Assembly: GCA_028712475.1 (NCBI GenBank)
Contig: JAQTQB010000001.1
Location: 584,180 to 648,179, forward strand
DNA length: 64,000 nt
Reading direction: 5' to 3'
From: Verrucomicrobiales bacterium
GTDB lineage: Bacteria; Verrucomicrobiota; Verrucomicrobiia; Limisphaerales; UBA11358
Position numbers and translations under genes: made by a program. Under the pieces are notes generated by a model. That model had not been told where the DNA came from, made no database searches, and saw nothing but the letters and a program-made list of their open reading frames with translations. This document shows, in pieces, positions 9,556-19,071 of this stretch (the stretch's first letter is position 1; each line of letters starts with the position of its first letter).

Positions 9556-9807
9556 ATGCTTGTTTCTGTTTAGTTAACTAACCAACTCTGGTCATTCCCA
9601 TCGTCGGGAACCTTGAAACTTTCGCGAAATTCCGTTCTTCATTCAAGCGCGTTCCGACGAAATGATTTCGCCAAAATTTTCCAACGACAAATCCTGACGC
9701 AGACATTCTCATTCCGCCTCGCCGCCCTGTCCTTTCCAATCTTGCTGAAGGCTTGTCATTTCTTGACATGGCACCCATTCCAAAATGCCAGCCGGTTCCC
9801 GCCAAGC

Positions 9808-11043
9808 CTAGGCTTTGGAGCTTTTTTCCAGCACATGTTCACAGGGTTGCAACCGTTCGGACAAAAACAATTTCACGAGCACCGTCAGAATGATGAACGG
9901 CAGGCACATGATGACGGCGCTGATGAGCCATCCTTCCTGTCCGGCGAATTCCATCTTGTAGCTCATCACGCCGCGAAAGCTCTTGGAGAAAAACTGCCCG
10001 CCCATGACGACATTCCAACGCATCATCAGCACGCCCAGCAAAATCATCGCGCCGCTGCAAAAAATCATGACCCGCCGGGTCGCCTCCGGCACGCGCCGGG
10101 GCAGAACCTGGAGCAATCCCAGCAGCAGCAACGGCACCAGCGTGCCGACGCCAACCTGTCCGATATTAAGCGTATAAAACAGCTTCTCGTGAATCATGGT
10201 CTGCAGCACCGCAAATCCTTCCTCTGCCGCGTAACCGCGATGGAGCACATCCAGTCCTTCCACGACGGCATCCATCACCAGCGCGTAGAAAAGAAACATC
10301 GCCATGGCGTCCAGGCAGCGCATGTCCAGTGGCCTGCGGCGGATCCAGTTCAGAACGATGTAATTGAAGACGCACAGCGCGATGCCCGAAACGATGGCCG
10401 ACAAAATAAACATGATCGGCATCAGCACATTGCCCCACCAGGGATTGGCCTTGATGGAACCGAAAATGAAACCGACATAGCCGTGCAACAGAAACGCCGA
10501 CGGAATACCGACAATCGAAAGGATCCACTCCATCTTCATGTCCAGCCGCACGCTTTTCTCGGACACATCCGTCACACCCAGAGTCAGCACCCGGTAGAGG
10601 AACCCCTTGAACCCGGCCGTCGTTTTTGACCACTTCACAAAGTCCTGCCGGTAATCAAACCACAATTCCAACAGCAGGACCGCCATCAAATACCACGCAT
10701 AGACGAAGCCGAAGATCGCCATCGGTGACGTCATGTGCGGCGTCATCATGATTTCGTAACACCGCTCCGGATGCCCCAGATGGCACAACAGCGGCAAGGT
10801 GGCGCACAGCAAAAACGCCAGCGCCGTCAACATCGAGAGCCGATACACCGGCGCCAGCGCCTTGACATCGAATACGCGCACGAGCGAGGCCATGATGAAG
10901 GCTCCCGCCACCAGGCCCGTGATGTAGGGATAAACGACAATCAACGTGCTCCAGACCGGATGAAAGTTCGCTTCGTTCGGATACACATAGCCCTGAAACT
11001 GCGGCAATGCCTCGACCACGCTGTTGGTGACCTCGTTCATCAT
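9808..11043 (-). CDS. nrfD: NrfD/PsrC-type quinol-interacting membrane subunit
   Basis: A 411-residue polytopic protein with about eight to ten hydrophobic helices, no haem motif, and the family pattern of an early helix (VYPYITGLVAGAFIMASL) followed by LCHLGHPERCYEIM and MTSPMAIFGFVYAWYL. NrfD/PsrC subunits exchange electrons between the quinone pool and a four-cluster ferredoxin. The ferredoxin gene lies directly upstream: its TGA is separated from this ATG by a single base, so translation is likely coupled. No molybdopterin catalytic subunit is present nearby, so this pair probably feeds or drains the cytochromes encoded around it, as in alternative complex III-like or Cbc-type quinol complexes. 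Confidence 0.87.
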   Translation of the reverse strand: MMNEVTNSVVEALPQFQGYVYPNEANFHPVWSTLIVVYPYITGLVAGAFIMASLVRVFDVKALAPVYRLSMLTALAFLLCATLPLLCHLGHPERCYEIMMTPHMTSPMAIFGFVYAWYLMAVLLLELWFDYRQDFVKWSKTTAGFKGFLYRVLTLGVTDVSEKSVRLDMKMEWILSIVGIPSAFLLHGYVGFIFGSIKANPWWGNVLMPIMFILSAIVSGIALCVFNYIVLNWIRRRPLDMRCLDAMAMFLFYALVMDAVVEGLDVLHRGYAAEEGFAVLQTMIHEKLFYTLNIGQVGVGTLVPLLLLGLLQVLPRRVPEATRRVMIFCSGAMILLGVLMMRWNVVMGGQFFSKSFRGVMSYKMEFAGQEGWLISAVIMCLPFIILTVLVKLFLSERLQPCEHVLEKSSKA

Positions 11044-11044
11044 A

Positions 11045-11854
11045 TCATCTGACCTCCTTGTCCAGGCCGGCGTAAAGCACGCGGGGTTCGGTGCCCAGGT
11101 GTGGCTTCAGCACCTGCACCCGGTTCTTTTCGTAAAATTTCTGAAGCGGATCGTCCGCCGCCAGATTTTTGAGATCGCCAAAAATCCGCGCTTCCGCCGG
11201 ACAAACCTCGACACACGCCGGCTTCAGTCCGCGCGAGATTCGATGATAACAAAGCGTGCACTTCTCCGCTGTCTTCGTGGCAGGATTCAGAAACCGCGCG
11301 CCATACGGACAGGCCTGAATGCAGAAGGCGCAGCCGATGCAGTAATTCGGGTCAATCAGCACCGCGCCATCCGGCGCGGTAAACGTCGCGCCAACCGGAC
11401 AGACCTGGATGCATGGCGGATTCTCGCACAAGTTGCACAGCTTCGGGACGAAGAACGCGTGCTCAATCTTGTCTTTCGGTAAAGTCGGTTCAGGAAAACC
11501 ATGCATGCCACCGTTGGGCGAATCCACAATCGCCTCGCCACGGGTCAGATCCGAGCCCGGTTTCGGCTTGGGAATGATGTAACGCTCGATCCAGGTGCGA
11601 TAGTAGGGACCTTCCGGAACGCCATTCTCTTTTTTGCAGGCTTCCGCACACAGTCCGCAACCGATGCACTTGCTGGCGTCGATGCACATCAGCCATTTGT
11701 GCTTGGTCGGGTCATAACCTTTGGGAGCGGTGGTGGAAACAAACACCGTCTGCACCGCGGCTTTGGCCGCGCGCGCGAAGGAAACCGTGAGCAGCCCGGC
11801 CATCGCAGCCCCCATGCGCAACAAGGAACTCCGCCGATTAATGGTATGATTCAT
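11045..11854 (-). CDS. Tat-exported ferredoxin with four [4Fe-4S] clusters, NrfC/HybA-like
   Basis: The start is at 11854, where ATGA overlaps the stop of the tetrahaem gene by 4 nt. It begins MNHTINRRSSLLRMG, a twin-arginine signal, then a hydrophobic stretch. An in-frame ATG 14 codons upstream also exists. Four cysteine groups are seen: CIGCGLCAEACK, CNLCENPPCIQVCP, CIGCAFCIQACP and CTLC...CVEVCP, the pattern for four cubane clusters in subunits that wire NrfD-type membrane proteins to catalytic or haem partners. The protein would act on the periplasmic side. Its gene is sandwiched between a tetrahaem cytochrome gene and nrfD with overlapping or abutting ends, so the three probably form one complex. 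Confidence 0.9.
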   Translation of the reverse strand: MNHTINRRSSLLRMGAAMAGLLTVSFARAAKAAVQTVFVSTTAPKGYDPTKHKWLMCIDASKCIGCGLCAEACKKENGVPEGPYYRTWIERYIIPKPKPGSDLTRGEAIVDSPNGGMHGFPEPTLPKDKIEHAFFVPKLCNLCENPPCIQVCPVGATFTAPDGAVLIDPNYCIGCAFCIQACPYGARFLNPATKTAEKCTLCYHRISRGLKPACVEVCPAEARIFGDLKNLAADDPLQKFYEKNRVQVLKPHLGTEPRVLYAGLDKEVR

Positions 11855-12303
11855 GGCGATTGAGTGGGTTGATGCGGCAGGTGGCATTCCGTGCATTTCG
11901 GCCCGTAATGATCTTTAACGACAATTTGTTTGAGCCAGGCTGGCCGCGCCAGATTCGCTTCGTGGCAGCGGATGCAATGACTGCCGGTTGCCTTCACCGG
12001 CAGGATGTCCGGGTTGTCGCAGTGCTCCCGGCTCACACCGTGGCAGCCCTCGCAGGAAAGTGTCTTGTGCGCATCCTTTGCCAGCTTATGCAGAATGTCG
12101 GAGTGACATTCGTCGCACGCCTGCTTGCCGGCAAAGACGGGATCCCGTGCCGCAATCAATTTCAGAGCATCGCCGCGATACCAGCCGTATTCACCAAACG
12201 ACGGCGGCACAAGAAACGACCGCGCGACCAGATAGGAACCGACGATGGCCATGGCCACCAGAATCAGGCGGAGAATTTGTGGCGGTAATTTAAAGCGATG
12301 CAT
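11851..12303 (-). CDS. membrane-anchored tetrahaem cytochrome c
   Basis: A 150-residue protein with one N-terminal hydrophobic anchor (LRLILVAMAIVGSYLVA) and four CXXCH sites: CDECH, CEGCH, CIRCH and CTECH. Its size and anchor resemble small NapC/NrfH-like or cytochrome c3-like carriers. Its TGA overlaps the ferredoxin ATG by 4 nt, and it precedes ferredoxin and nrfD in the transcript. The likely job is to carry electrons between the ferredoxin/NrfD module and the soluble cytochromes at either end of the operon. Confidence 0.83.
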   Translation of the reverse strand: MHRFKLPPQILRLILVAMAIVGSYLVARSFLVPPSFGEYGWYRGDALKLIAARDPVFAGKQACDECHSDILHKLAKDAHKTLSCEGCHGVSREHCDNPDILPVKATGSHCIRCHEANLARPAWLKQIVVKDHYGPKCTECHLPHQPTQSP

Positions 12304-12398
12304 AATGTCCGACTTTATTTTTACGCTTCCGATGAGCGCGCGGGCCGCCTTTTCAATTTGCCGGTCCGGCCAGCCCCGCCTGCAAACCCTGCCAATGC

Positions 12399-12728
12399 CT
12401 ACTTCTGAAAAGCGCGGACGTAGGCGACCAGCGCCTTTACTTCATCACCCGACAACGTGTCGAAAGCCTTCATAAGCGTCTTGTCATCCTTGTCTTTCTT
12501 GCCCTCTTTGATGGTCTTAAACGCTTCTTCATCCTTGAAACCGGCTTGCACCTTGGCGTCGGTGAAATCTTTCGCGCCCAGTTTCGCGCCGATCTTGGTG
12601 TCGCTCTTGCCATCCGCGCCGTGGCATTTGGCGCAAAGCGTGTTCCAATTTTCATTGGCCTCGGCGCCCTTGGCCGAAAGGGCGGCCGCCAGACCGAACA
12701 TCACCGCCAGCAGAAGTATATTTTTCAT
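12399..12728 (-). CDS. small periplasmic monohaem cytochrome c (class I), copy 2
   Basis: The start is placed at the methionine of MKNILLLAVMFGLAAALSA, which gives a signal peptide; the frame runs 35 codons further upstream without a signal. It has one haem site (LCAKCHGADGKSD) and a class I tail (GDEVKALVAYVRAFQK). It is a paralogue of the cytochrome at 9226-9555. As the first gene of the minus-strand run it is 94 nt from the tetrahaem gene. The 293 nt between it and the divergent lipoprotein gene must hold promoters for both directions; I could not identify -35/-10 boxes with confidence. Confidence 0.87.
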   Translation of the reverse strand: MKNILLLAVMFGLAAALSAKGAEANENWNTLCAKCHGADGKSDTKIGAKLGAKDFTDAKVQAGFKDEEAFKTIKEGKKDKDDKTLMKAFDTLSGDEVKALVAYVRAFQK

Positions 12729-13021
12729 GGTTATTTTGGTTTGTTTGATTGCGTGATTCTTTTGCGGGATTCTGATGAAGCTTCGGCCAGTCCCCAAGTT
12801 CGAGCCAACCATCTGCTGTCCGATGCTTGACAAATCTTGCCGGGAGCAACCAAGGCCGCGAGGCGGCGAAGCGGACTCAAACGCGGACCGGACGGCCGGA
12901 GGTGAAACAAATCATCGGGTATGATGTCATTTCTTGTCGCATCCGTGGCAAAAATTGGTCTGCTAAAGCCAAAGAAAGTTTTGTCGGCGACTGTTTTTTC
13001 CGTTATTTAACATCCACGAAC

Positions 13022-14185
13022 ATGAAGTCATTCATCCATCTCACACTCTGGCCGGCCACCGTCGGAACCTTTTTGATTCTTGCCGCCGCCGGTTGCGGGC
13101 GCGACAGCGTCAAAGTTTATAACGTGGACGCCAGCGACGCCGCCACTCCGGCTCCGCCGCCAATCGCCACGACCGGCGCGATGCCAACGGCCATGCCGGA
13201 CGGAATGCTCGCGCCGGATAACAGCGGCCAGCCATCGTTGCAATATGCTTTGCCCGCCGGCTGGGAGAAAAAAGCCCCGTCGCAGATGCGCGTGGCGAGT
13301 TTTGGAATTTCCGAGAACGGCAGGCAGGCTGACGTCAGCGTGATTCCGCTCGCCGGCACCGCCGGCACCGATCCCGCGAACGTCAATCGTTGGCGCGGAC
13401 AGGTCGGCCTGGAGGCCTTGTCAGAGACTGAACTTGCGAAGCTCGCCGAAAAAATCACGGTCGGCGAGTCGCCCGCAGAACTGTATGATCTGGCCGGAAC
13501 CGCGCCGGGCAGCGGCGATGCCGGACGGATCATCGGCGTGATATTGCATCGCGAAGACACGGCGTGGTTTTTCAAAATGACCGGTGATGCCGGCGTGGTG
13601 GAAGCGCAGAAGCCAGCGTTCATCGCCTTTTTGAAATCGATTTCCTTCGGCGCACCCGCTGCGGCTCCAGCCGCGATGGATATGAGCCAGTTGCCGCCGT
13701 CCCATCCGCCGGTCGGTGGAATGAACCCCGGCATGCCTGCCGCCAGCGTCCCCGCCGGAGATAAACCGACCTGGACCGTTCCCGCCGGCTGGCAGGAAGG
13801 CCAGCTTGCGCAGTTTCTGATCGCGAAATATGTCATAACCGGCGCAAATGGCGCGACGGCGGCGGTGAATGTCAGTTCGCTTGCCGGTGATGGCGGCGGT
13901 CTGTTGCCAAACGTGAACCGCTGGCGCACGCAGCTCGGCCTCGCGCCGATTGCCGAAGCGGATCTGGCGAATCTGCCAACCATTGATGCTTCCGGCGGCA
14001 AGGCGACATTGATTGAATTCACCGGCACGAGCGCGGGCAAGCCGGCACAACTGGTCGGCGTGGTGCTGCCTTTGGGCGGCCAGACATGGTTTTACAAACT
14101 CATGGGCGACGCGAACGTTGTGGCACAGCAAAAAGAAGCGCTGGTGAGCTTCGTGCAGTCGGCTCAATATCCCCATGCTCATTAA
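13022..14185 (+). CDS. lipoprotein with two tandem copies of an unassigned domain, upstream of resB
   Basis: The start is chosen at MKSFIHLTLWPATVG, giving a lipoprotein signal with lipobox AAAGC near residue 22; longer in-frame starts lack this. After a Pro/Ala-rich linker come two related blocks of about 130 residues, each with a PAGW opening, a V/DVS strand, a NRWR.Q.GL helix start and a W(F/Y)(F/Y)K.(M/L)GDA...VV element (first about residues 80-210, second about 255-385). I do not recognise the domain. Its stop overlaps the resB start by 11 nt, so it is almost surely co-translated with the cytochrome c maturation genes. An envelope role linked to that pathway is inferred from position only. 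Confidence 0.75.
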   Translation: MKSFIHLTLWPATVGTFLILAAAGCGRDSVKVYNVDASDAATPAPPPIATTGAMPTAMPDGMLAPDNSGQPSLQYALPAGWEKKAPSQMRVASFGISENGRQADVSVIPLAGTAGTDPANVNRWRGQVGLEALSETELAKLAEKITVGESPAELYDLAGTAPGSGDAGRIIGVILHREDTAWFFKMTGDAGVVEAQKPAFIAFLKSISFGAPAAAPAAMDMSQLPPSHPPVGGMNPGMPAASVPAGDKPTWTVPAGWQEGQLAQFLIAKYVITGANGATAAVNVSSLAGDGGGLLPNVNRWRTQLGLAPIAEADLANLPTIDASGGKATLIEFTGTSAGKPAQLVGVVLPLGGQTWFYKLMGDANVVAQQKEALVSFVQSAQYPHAH

Positions 14186-15419
14186 TAAAATCGTCCGGTT
14201 CTTCACGTCGCTCAAGCTCACCGCCACGCTGCTGGCGTTCTCGGTGGTGCTGGTGTTTGTGGGCACGCTCGCGCAGGCGGATGAAGGGCTCTATGGCGCG
14301 CAATCGCATTATTTCAAGCAATGGCTCGTGATCGGCGCGCACGTCTTCGGTCATAAAATCCCGCTGATCCTGCCTGGCGGTTATCTCATCGGCACGCTGC
14401 TGCTGGTGAACCTGGTCGTGGCGCACATCTACCGTTTCGAGTTCACGGTTAAGAAACTCGGCATCCAGCTCGCCCACGCTGGCGTCATCCTGCTGCTCGT
14501 CGGCCAGCTTGCGACCGACATGCTCGCGCGCGAACTGCAGATGCACTTTGCCGAGGGCGAGACGCGGAATTATTCCGACAGCGCCACGGAGTTTGAACTG
14601 ATTTTCCTTTCGGGCAACGAAGTCACCGCCATCCCGGCAAAAATGCTCAAGTCGGGCAAGGAATTGAAGATTGAAAATCTGCCCTTCAGCATTCTCGTGA
14701 AGACCAACTGGCATAACTCCGATCTGAATTTTCGCGCGCCGATGATGCAGAACGCCCCGCCGCTGACGCCGAACGGCATCGCAAAGAACTTTGATTTCAA
14801 AAAGGCGGAGGATGTGAAGACGATGGATCAGCGCAACATCCCGACGGTGCTGCTGGAATTCGCCACGCCGTCCGGCTCGCTGGGCACCTGGGTCGCCAGC
14901 GACTGGGCGGGCGACGCCTCGCTCGTGGAGGCGGTCCGCAACAGCTACGCGCAAATGGGCACGGACATGGCGCAAAAAATCGCCGGGCAGCTGGTCGCGC
15001 CCCAGACCATTGAGGCGGGTGGAAAGAAATTCACCTTCACGCTGCGGCCGGCGCGTGCTTATAATCCGTTTTCGCTGACGCTGCTCAAGGCGACACACAC
15101 GGTTTATCCGGGCACGGACATCCCCAAGGATTTTCGCAGCCGCGTGCTGCTGGACAATGCCAGGACCGGTGAGAAGCGCGAGGTGGAGATTTCCATGAAC
15201 CATCCGCTGCGCTACGGCGGCTACACTTATTACCAATACCAGATGGACGCCGGTCAGACCGCGCAGATGGCTGGCCGCACGCCGACCTCGGTGCTGCAAG
15301 TCGTCCGCAACCCCGGCTGGTTGACGCCTTACATCGGGTGCGCGATGGTGGGCACGGGGCTGGTGATCCAGTTCATGTATCACCTGTTCGGCTTTGTTTC
15401 CAAAAGAAAGACCAAATGA
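14175..15419 (+). CDS. resB: cytochrome c biogenesis protein ResB
   Basis: A System II cytochrome c maturation component: with CcsA it delivers haem across the membrane and attaches it to CXXCH apocytochromes. The 414-residue protein has the typical N-terminus (FTSLKLTATLLAFSVVLVFVGTL), two further helices (residues about 60-120), a large periplasmic domain, the NHPLRYGGYTYYQYQ motif near residue 345, and a final helix (GCAMVGTGLVIQFMYHLF). Its TGA overlaps the next ATG (ATGA, 15416-15419), so ResB and CcsA are coupled. It lies back-to-back with an operon encoding more than 40 haem sites. Confidence 0.93.
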   Translation: MLINKIVRFFTSLKLTATLLAFSVVLVFVGTLAQADEGLYGAQSHYFKQWLVIGAHVFGHKIPLILPGGYLIGTLLLVNLVVAHIYRFEFTVKKLGIQLAHAGVILLLVGQLATDMLARELQMHFAEGETRNYSDSATEFELIFLSGNEVTAIPAKMLKSGKELKIENLPFSILVKTNWHNSDLNFRAPMMQNAPPLTPNGIAKNFDFKKAEDVKTMDQRNIPTVLLEFATPSGSLGTWVASDWAGDASLVEAVRNSYAQMGTDMAQKIAGQLVAPQTIEAGGKKFTFTLRPARAYNPFSLTLLKATHTVYPGTDIPKDFRSRVLLDNARTGEKREVEISMNHPLRYGGYTYYQYQMDAGQTAQMAGRTPTSVLQVVRNPGWLTPYIGCAMVGTGLVIQFMYHLFGFVSKRKTK

Positions 15420-17293
15420 AAAAGTGGATCCCCGTTATTTTGATGTTCGTGATGGCGCTGTGGTTCTTCGGCAAATTGCAAACGCCCAAGGACAAGGATT
15501 TCGCGTTCAGCGAATTCGCCCGCCTGCCGCTCACCGCCAACGGCCGCATCGTGCCGATGGATTCGCTCGCGCGGAATTCGCTGCTGGAGATCCGCGAGAA
15601 ACAAACGCTCAACACCGAGCCATGGAAAGGGTGGAACGCGAAGCCGAAAATCATTTCCGCCACCGAGTGGCTGGCGAATGTGATGATGAACCCCGCCGTG
15701 GCCGACGAATGGCCGGTGTTCCGCATGGACAACCCGGATTTGATCTCGCTGCTGAAACTGCCGGAGAAGGACGCGGCGAAACATTCGGACGGCAAACATT
15801 ATTCCTGGAACCAGATCCAGCCGTCGCTCGAAATTTTTGACAAGGAAAACCAGCGCGTTCAAAAGGTCGAGCCGGCGAGCCGCACCGCCTACGAAAATGC
15901 CATTGTCAAGACGCAGCGGCGGCTGATGCATTACGTGCAGTTGAAGAACGCCGTGCAGCCCGCCGACGCCCAGGACTGGCCGGCGGAACTCGCCGCGTAT
16001 GAAAAACTCATCCCCGCCGGCGTCGCCGCCATCCAGGCGCAGCAGGCGAACCAGAAATTCGACCAGGCCATTTTGGCCGAATTCATTGGTTACATTCAGA
16101 AGTTCCAGTTCATGGCCAGTCTGGAGCCGCCGCTGATACTCCCGCCGGACGGCACGCCCGAATGGCGTCGCATGGGCGACGCGCTGCTCGACGCCCCGCG
16201 TCCGAACAGTGTCCCGATTGACAATGCCGTCCGCGACTACGCGAAAATGGCCGGCGCGCTCGCCGCCGGCCAGCCGGAGGAGTTCAATGCCGCGCTGAAA
16301 GATTACCGTTCGCTGCTGGCGCCGGAGCAGTCAAAGGCGCTGGCAAAGGCGGGCGCGGAATGTTTCTTCAACCAGATGGAGCCGTTCTACAACGCGATGG
16401 TGATTTACGTTCTGGCCGGCCTGCTCGCGTGTTTTTCGTGGTTTAATTTGTCCGAGACGCTGCGGCGCTGCTCTGTGTGGCTTATCGGACTGGCGTTTGT
16501 GATCCACACGACCGGGCTGGTTTACCGCATGGTGCTGGAAGGCCGGCCGCCGGTGACGAATCTTTATTCCTCCGCCATCTTCATCGGCTGGGGCGCGGTG
16601 CTGCTGGGCTTGATCCTGGAAAAATTTCACAAGAACGGCATCGGCGCGGTCGTATCGGCGGGCATCGGCTTCATCACGCTCATCATCGCCCATCACCTCG
16701 CGCTGGAAGGAGACACGATGGAGATGATGCGCGCGGTGCTGGACACGAATTTCTGGCTGGCCACGCACGTCGTGGCCGTGACGGTCGGTTACGCGAGCAC
16801 GTTTGTGGCGGGATTCCTTGCGCTGATTTACATCCTGCGCGGTGTGTTCACCAAAACTTTGGATGAGGCCACGGGCAAGTCTCTGGCACGGATGATCTAC
16901 GGCATCGTCTGTTTCGCCACGCTGTTCAGCTTCGTGGGCACGGTGCTCGGCGGCATCTGGGCGGATCAATCCTGGGGCCGCTTCTGGGGCTGGGATCCGA
17001 AGGAAAACGGCGCGCTCATCATCGTGCTGTGGAACGCGCTCATCCTGCATCTGCGCTGGGGCGGCATGATCCGCGAACGCGGCCTCGTGAACTGCGCCAT
17101 CTTCGGCAACGTCGTCACGGCGTGGTCATGGTTCGGCGTGAACATGCTGGGCATCGGCCTGCACAGCTACGGGTTCACGGATGCGGCGTTCAAATGGCTG
17201 GTGCTGTTCGTGGTGAGCCAGCTTGCCTTCATCGCGCTTGGGCTGCTCCCGGCGAAATGGTGGAAAAGTTTCAGCCGTCCGGCGCGCGCCTGA
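15416..17293 (+). CDS. ccsA: cytochrome c biogenesis protein CcsA/ResC with long N-terminal extension
   Basis: The start used is MKKWIPVILMFVMALWFFG, whose ATG overlaps the resB stop by 4 nt. The C-terminal 300 residues are a classical CcsA/CcmC-type haem handling domain: about eight helices, the tryptophan-rich WGRFWGWDPKENGAL motif (WWD type) and flanking histidines (HTTGL, HLRWGG). The preceding 330 residues contain one N-terminal helix and a largely soluble, charged region, probably periplasmic, as in longer CcsA-like proteins of PVC and Bacteroidetes bacteria. It completes a System II synthetase with ResB. Confidence 0.92.
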   Translation: MKKWIPVILMFVMALWFFGKLQTPKDKDFAFSEFARLPLTANGRIVPMDSLARNSLLEIREKQTLNTEPWKGWNAKPKIISATEWLANVMMNPAVADEWPVFRMDNPDLISLLKLPEKDAAKHSDGKHYSWNQIQPSLEIFDKENQRVQKVEPASRTAYENAIVKTQRRLMHYVQLKNAVQPADAQDWPAELAAYEKLIPAGVAAIQAQQANQKFDQAILAEFIGYIQKFQFMASLEPPLILPPDGTPEWRRMGDALLDAPRPNSVPIDNAVRDYAKMAGALAAGQPEEFNAALKDYRSLLAPEQSKALAKAGAECFFNQMEPFYNAMVIYVLAGLLACFSWFNLSETLRRCSVWLIGLAFVIHTTGLVYRMVLEGRPPVTNLYSSAIFIGWGAVLLGLILEKFHKNGIGAVVSAGIGFITLIIAHHLALEGDTMEMMRAVLDTNFWLATHVVAVTVGYASTFVAGFLALIYILRGVFTKTLDEATGKSLARMIYGIVCFATLFSFVGTVLGGIWADQSWGRFWGWDPKENGALIIVLWNALILHLRWGGMIRERGLVNCAIFGNVVTAWSWFGVNMLGIGLHSYGFTDAAFKWLVLFVVSQLAFIALGLLPAKWWKSFSRPARA

Positions 17294-17415
17294 AAACCAG
17301 GAAATCGCATTGCGATTCGCGCGGGCAAAACAATCACAGGTGAAGATGAGACGAACTCAAACTTGACTGTGGCTTCCTGCTTTTGTTTTCTCCAGGCTTC
17401 GGCTAAAAATGACGC

Positions 17416-19014
17416 ATGTATTCGCCGACGCTTGATGAATTTTTGAAGCTGGCCGCGCAGGGAAATCTGATTCCCGTCACGCGCCGGCTGCTTGCGGACA
17501 TTGAAACGCCGCTCTCCGCCTATCGCAAAATCCGGGGCCAGGGCGAATCCTTCCTCTTTGAATCCGTCGAGGGCGGCGAACATCTGGGCCGCTACTCGTT
17601 CGTCGGCTGCAATCCGCGCGCGGTCATCAAGCAGACCGCCAACCGAGTGGAAGTCATCGAAAACGGCAAAGTCGTGGAAACGTTTTTGGTTGGAGCGCCG
17701 GTCTCCGACCCGGCCCGGCCAGCGGCTTCCAGTTCCCAACACGCCGGGTCGGAGACCGGCGCCCCGGCAACCGTCCGCGACGGCCTCGAAGTCGTCGAGC
17801 GCGTCATGAAGCAATATCGCGCGGTCGCCCTGCCCGGCCTGCCGCGTTTCACCGGCGGCGCGGTTGGCTTCATCGGCTATGAATTCATCCACGACGTCGA
17901 ACCGGTCGTGCCGCGTCCGTCGCACGATGAGATCAAGACGCCCGTGATGTATTTTCTCGTGGCCGACCAGCTTTTGATTTTTGACCGAGTGGCGCAGACG
18001 ATCACCGTTCTGGTCAATGCGATTCTCGACGACGCGACCTCGCCGCAAGACGCCTACGAAAATGCCACGAGCGAGATTGACCGCATCATCTCCCTGCTCG
18101 AACAGCCGAGCGAACATCAGCCCGCGACGGTGCCGTCGGAAATTCCGCCGGTCGTATTTGAATCGAACATCTCGCAAGAGAAGTTTTCCGCGAACGTGCT
18201 CAAAGCCAAACAATACATAACGGCGGGCGACATCATCCAGGTGGTCGGCTCACAGAGATTTTCCGCGCCGGTCAAGGCCTCGGCCATTGATATTTATCGC
18301 GCGGTGCGTTCGGTCAATCCGTCGCCATATCTGTTCCTGCTGGAGCTGGAAGGCTTTTCACTCGTCGGCGCGTCGCCGGAAATCCATGTGCGCTGCGAGG
18401 AGAACCAGATTGAGATCCGCCCCATCGCCGGCACGCGGCGGCGCGGCAAGAACGAGGCCGAGGACGCCGCGCTGGAAAAAGAACTGCTCGCCGACCCGAA
18501 GGAGCGCGCCGAGCACGTCATGCTCGTGGACCTCGCGCGCAACGACATCGGGCGCGTCTGCGATTTCGGCAGCGTGCAGGTGAAAGAACTGATGACCGTC
18601 GAGCGTTACAGCCACGTCATGCACATCGTGACGCGCGTGGAGGGGAAACTGTCTGCCGGCAAGACGACCTACGACCTCATGCGCGCGACGTTCCCCGCCG
18701 GCACCGTGAGCGGCGCGCCGAAAATCCGCGCGATGCAGATCATCTCCGAACTTGAGCAGACCGCGCGCGGGCCGTATGCGGGCTGCGTCGGTTATTTTTC
18801 CTTCAACGGCAACCTCGACACATGCATCACCATCCGCACCGCGCTCATCAAGGACGGCAAAGCCTACGTCCAGGCCGGCGGCGGCTGGGTGAATGATTCG
18901 ACGCCCGAGGCGGAATTTCAGGAGACGGTCAACAAATCCATGGCCATGCGCAAAGCCGTGGCGCTGGCGGAAAGTTTTGGACGCGGAATTGTTGGAATTG
19001 CTCCGTCAGCTTGA
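17416..19014 (+). CDS. trpE: anthranilate synthase component I
   Basis: Converts chorismate plus ammonia or glutamine-derived nitrogen to anthranilate, the first step of tryptophan synthesis. Family marks: [19 protein letters not shown] near residue 35 (tryptophan-binding region), [26 protein letters not shown] and [17 protein letters not shown]. It is 532 residues, with no trpG directly adjacent. Around residues 93-116 an Ala/Pro/Ser-rich insertion is encoded by a palindromic repeat (17695-17762), kept in frame. The insertion lies in the poorly conserved N-terminal domain, after KVVETF, so function may be intact. The 122 nt upstream, after ccsA, hold no gene. Confidence 0.95.
   Translation: MYSPTLDEFLKLAAQGNLIPVTRRLLADIETPLSAYRKIRGQGESFLFESVEGGEHLGRYSFVGCNPRAVIKQTANRVEVIENGKVVETFLVGAPVSDPARPAASSSQHAGSETGAPATVRDGLEVVERVMKQYRAVALPGLPRFTGGAVGFIGYEFIHDVEPVVPRPSHDEIKTPVMYFLVADQLLIFDRVAQTITVLVNAILDDATSPQDAYENATSEIDRIISLLEQPSEHQPATVPSEIPPVVFESNISQEKFSANVLKAKQYITAGDIIQVVGSQRFSAPVKASAIDIYRAVRSVNPSPYLFLLELEGFSLVGASPEIHVRCEENQIEIRPIAGTRRRGKNEAEDAALEKELLADPKERAEHVMLVDLARNDIGRVCDFGSVQVKELMTVERYSHVMHIVTRVEGKLSAGKTTYDLMRATFPAGTVSGAPKIRAMQIISELEQTARGPYAGCVGYFSFNGNLDTCITIRTALIKDGKAYVQAGGGWVNDSTPEAEFQETVNKSMAMRKAVALAESFGRGIVGIAPSA
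17695..17762. repeat. palindromic repeat inserted in frame in trpE
   Basis: A perfect 20-nt inverted repeat: the left arm 17695-17714 (gcgccggtctccgacccggc) is the exact reverse complement of 17743-17762, with a 28-nt loop. The stem is too long to be chance in coding DNA and encodes a low-complexity peptide ([14 protein letters not shown] then [11 protein letters not shown]) absent from typical TrpE. It resembles a mobile palindromic element of the kind known to insert within genes without breaking the frame. Confidence 0.85.
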
Positions 19015-19030
19015 CGCGCCTTGATTCAGT

Positions 19031-19048
19031 GATGTGCATTCGCACATC
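19031..19048. terminator. possible hairpin between convergent trpE and cytochrome gene
   Basis: A 7-bp inverted repeat, gatgtgc / gcacatc with loop attc, lies 16 nt after the trpE stop and before the end of the convergent cytochrome gene. No T-run follows closely, so it is at best a weak or bidirectional terminator. Confidence 0.3.
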
Positions 19049-19071
19049 GTTCAAGCCTCCTCAAATAAAAT

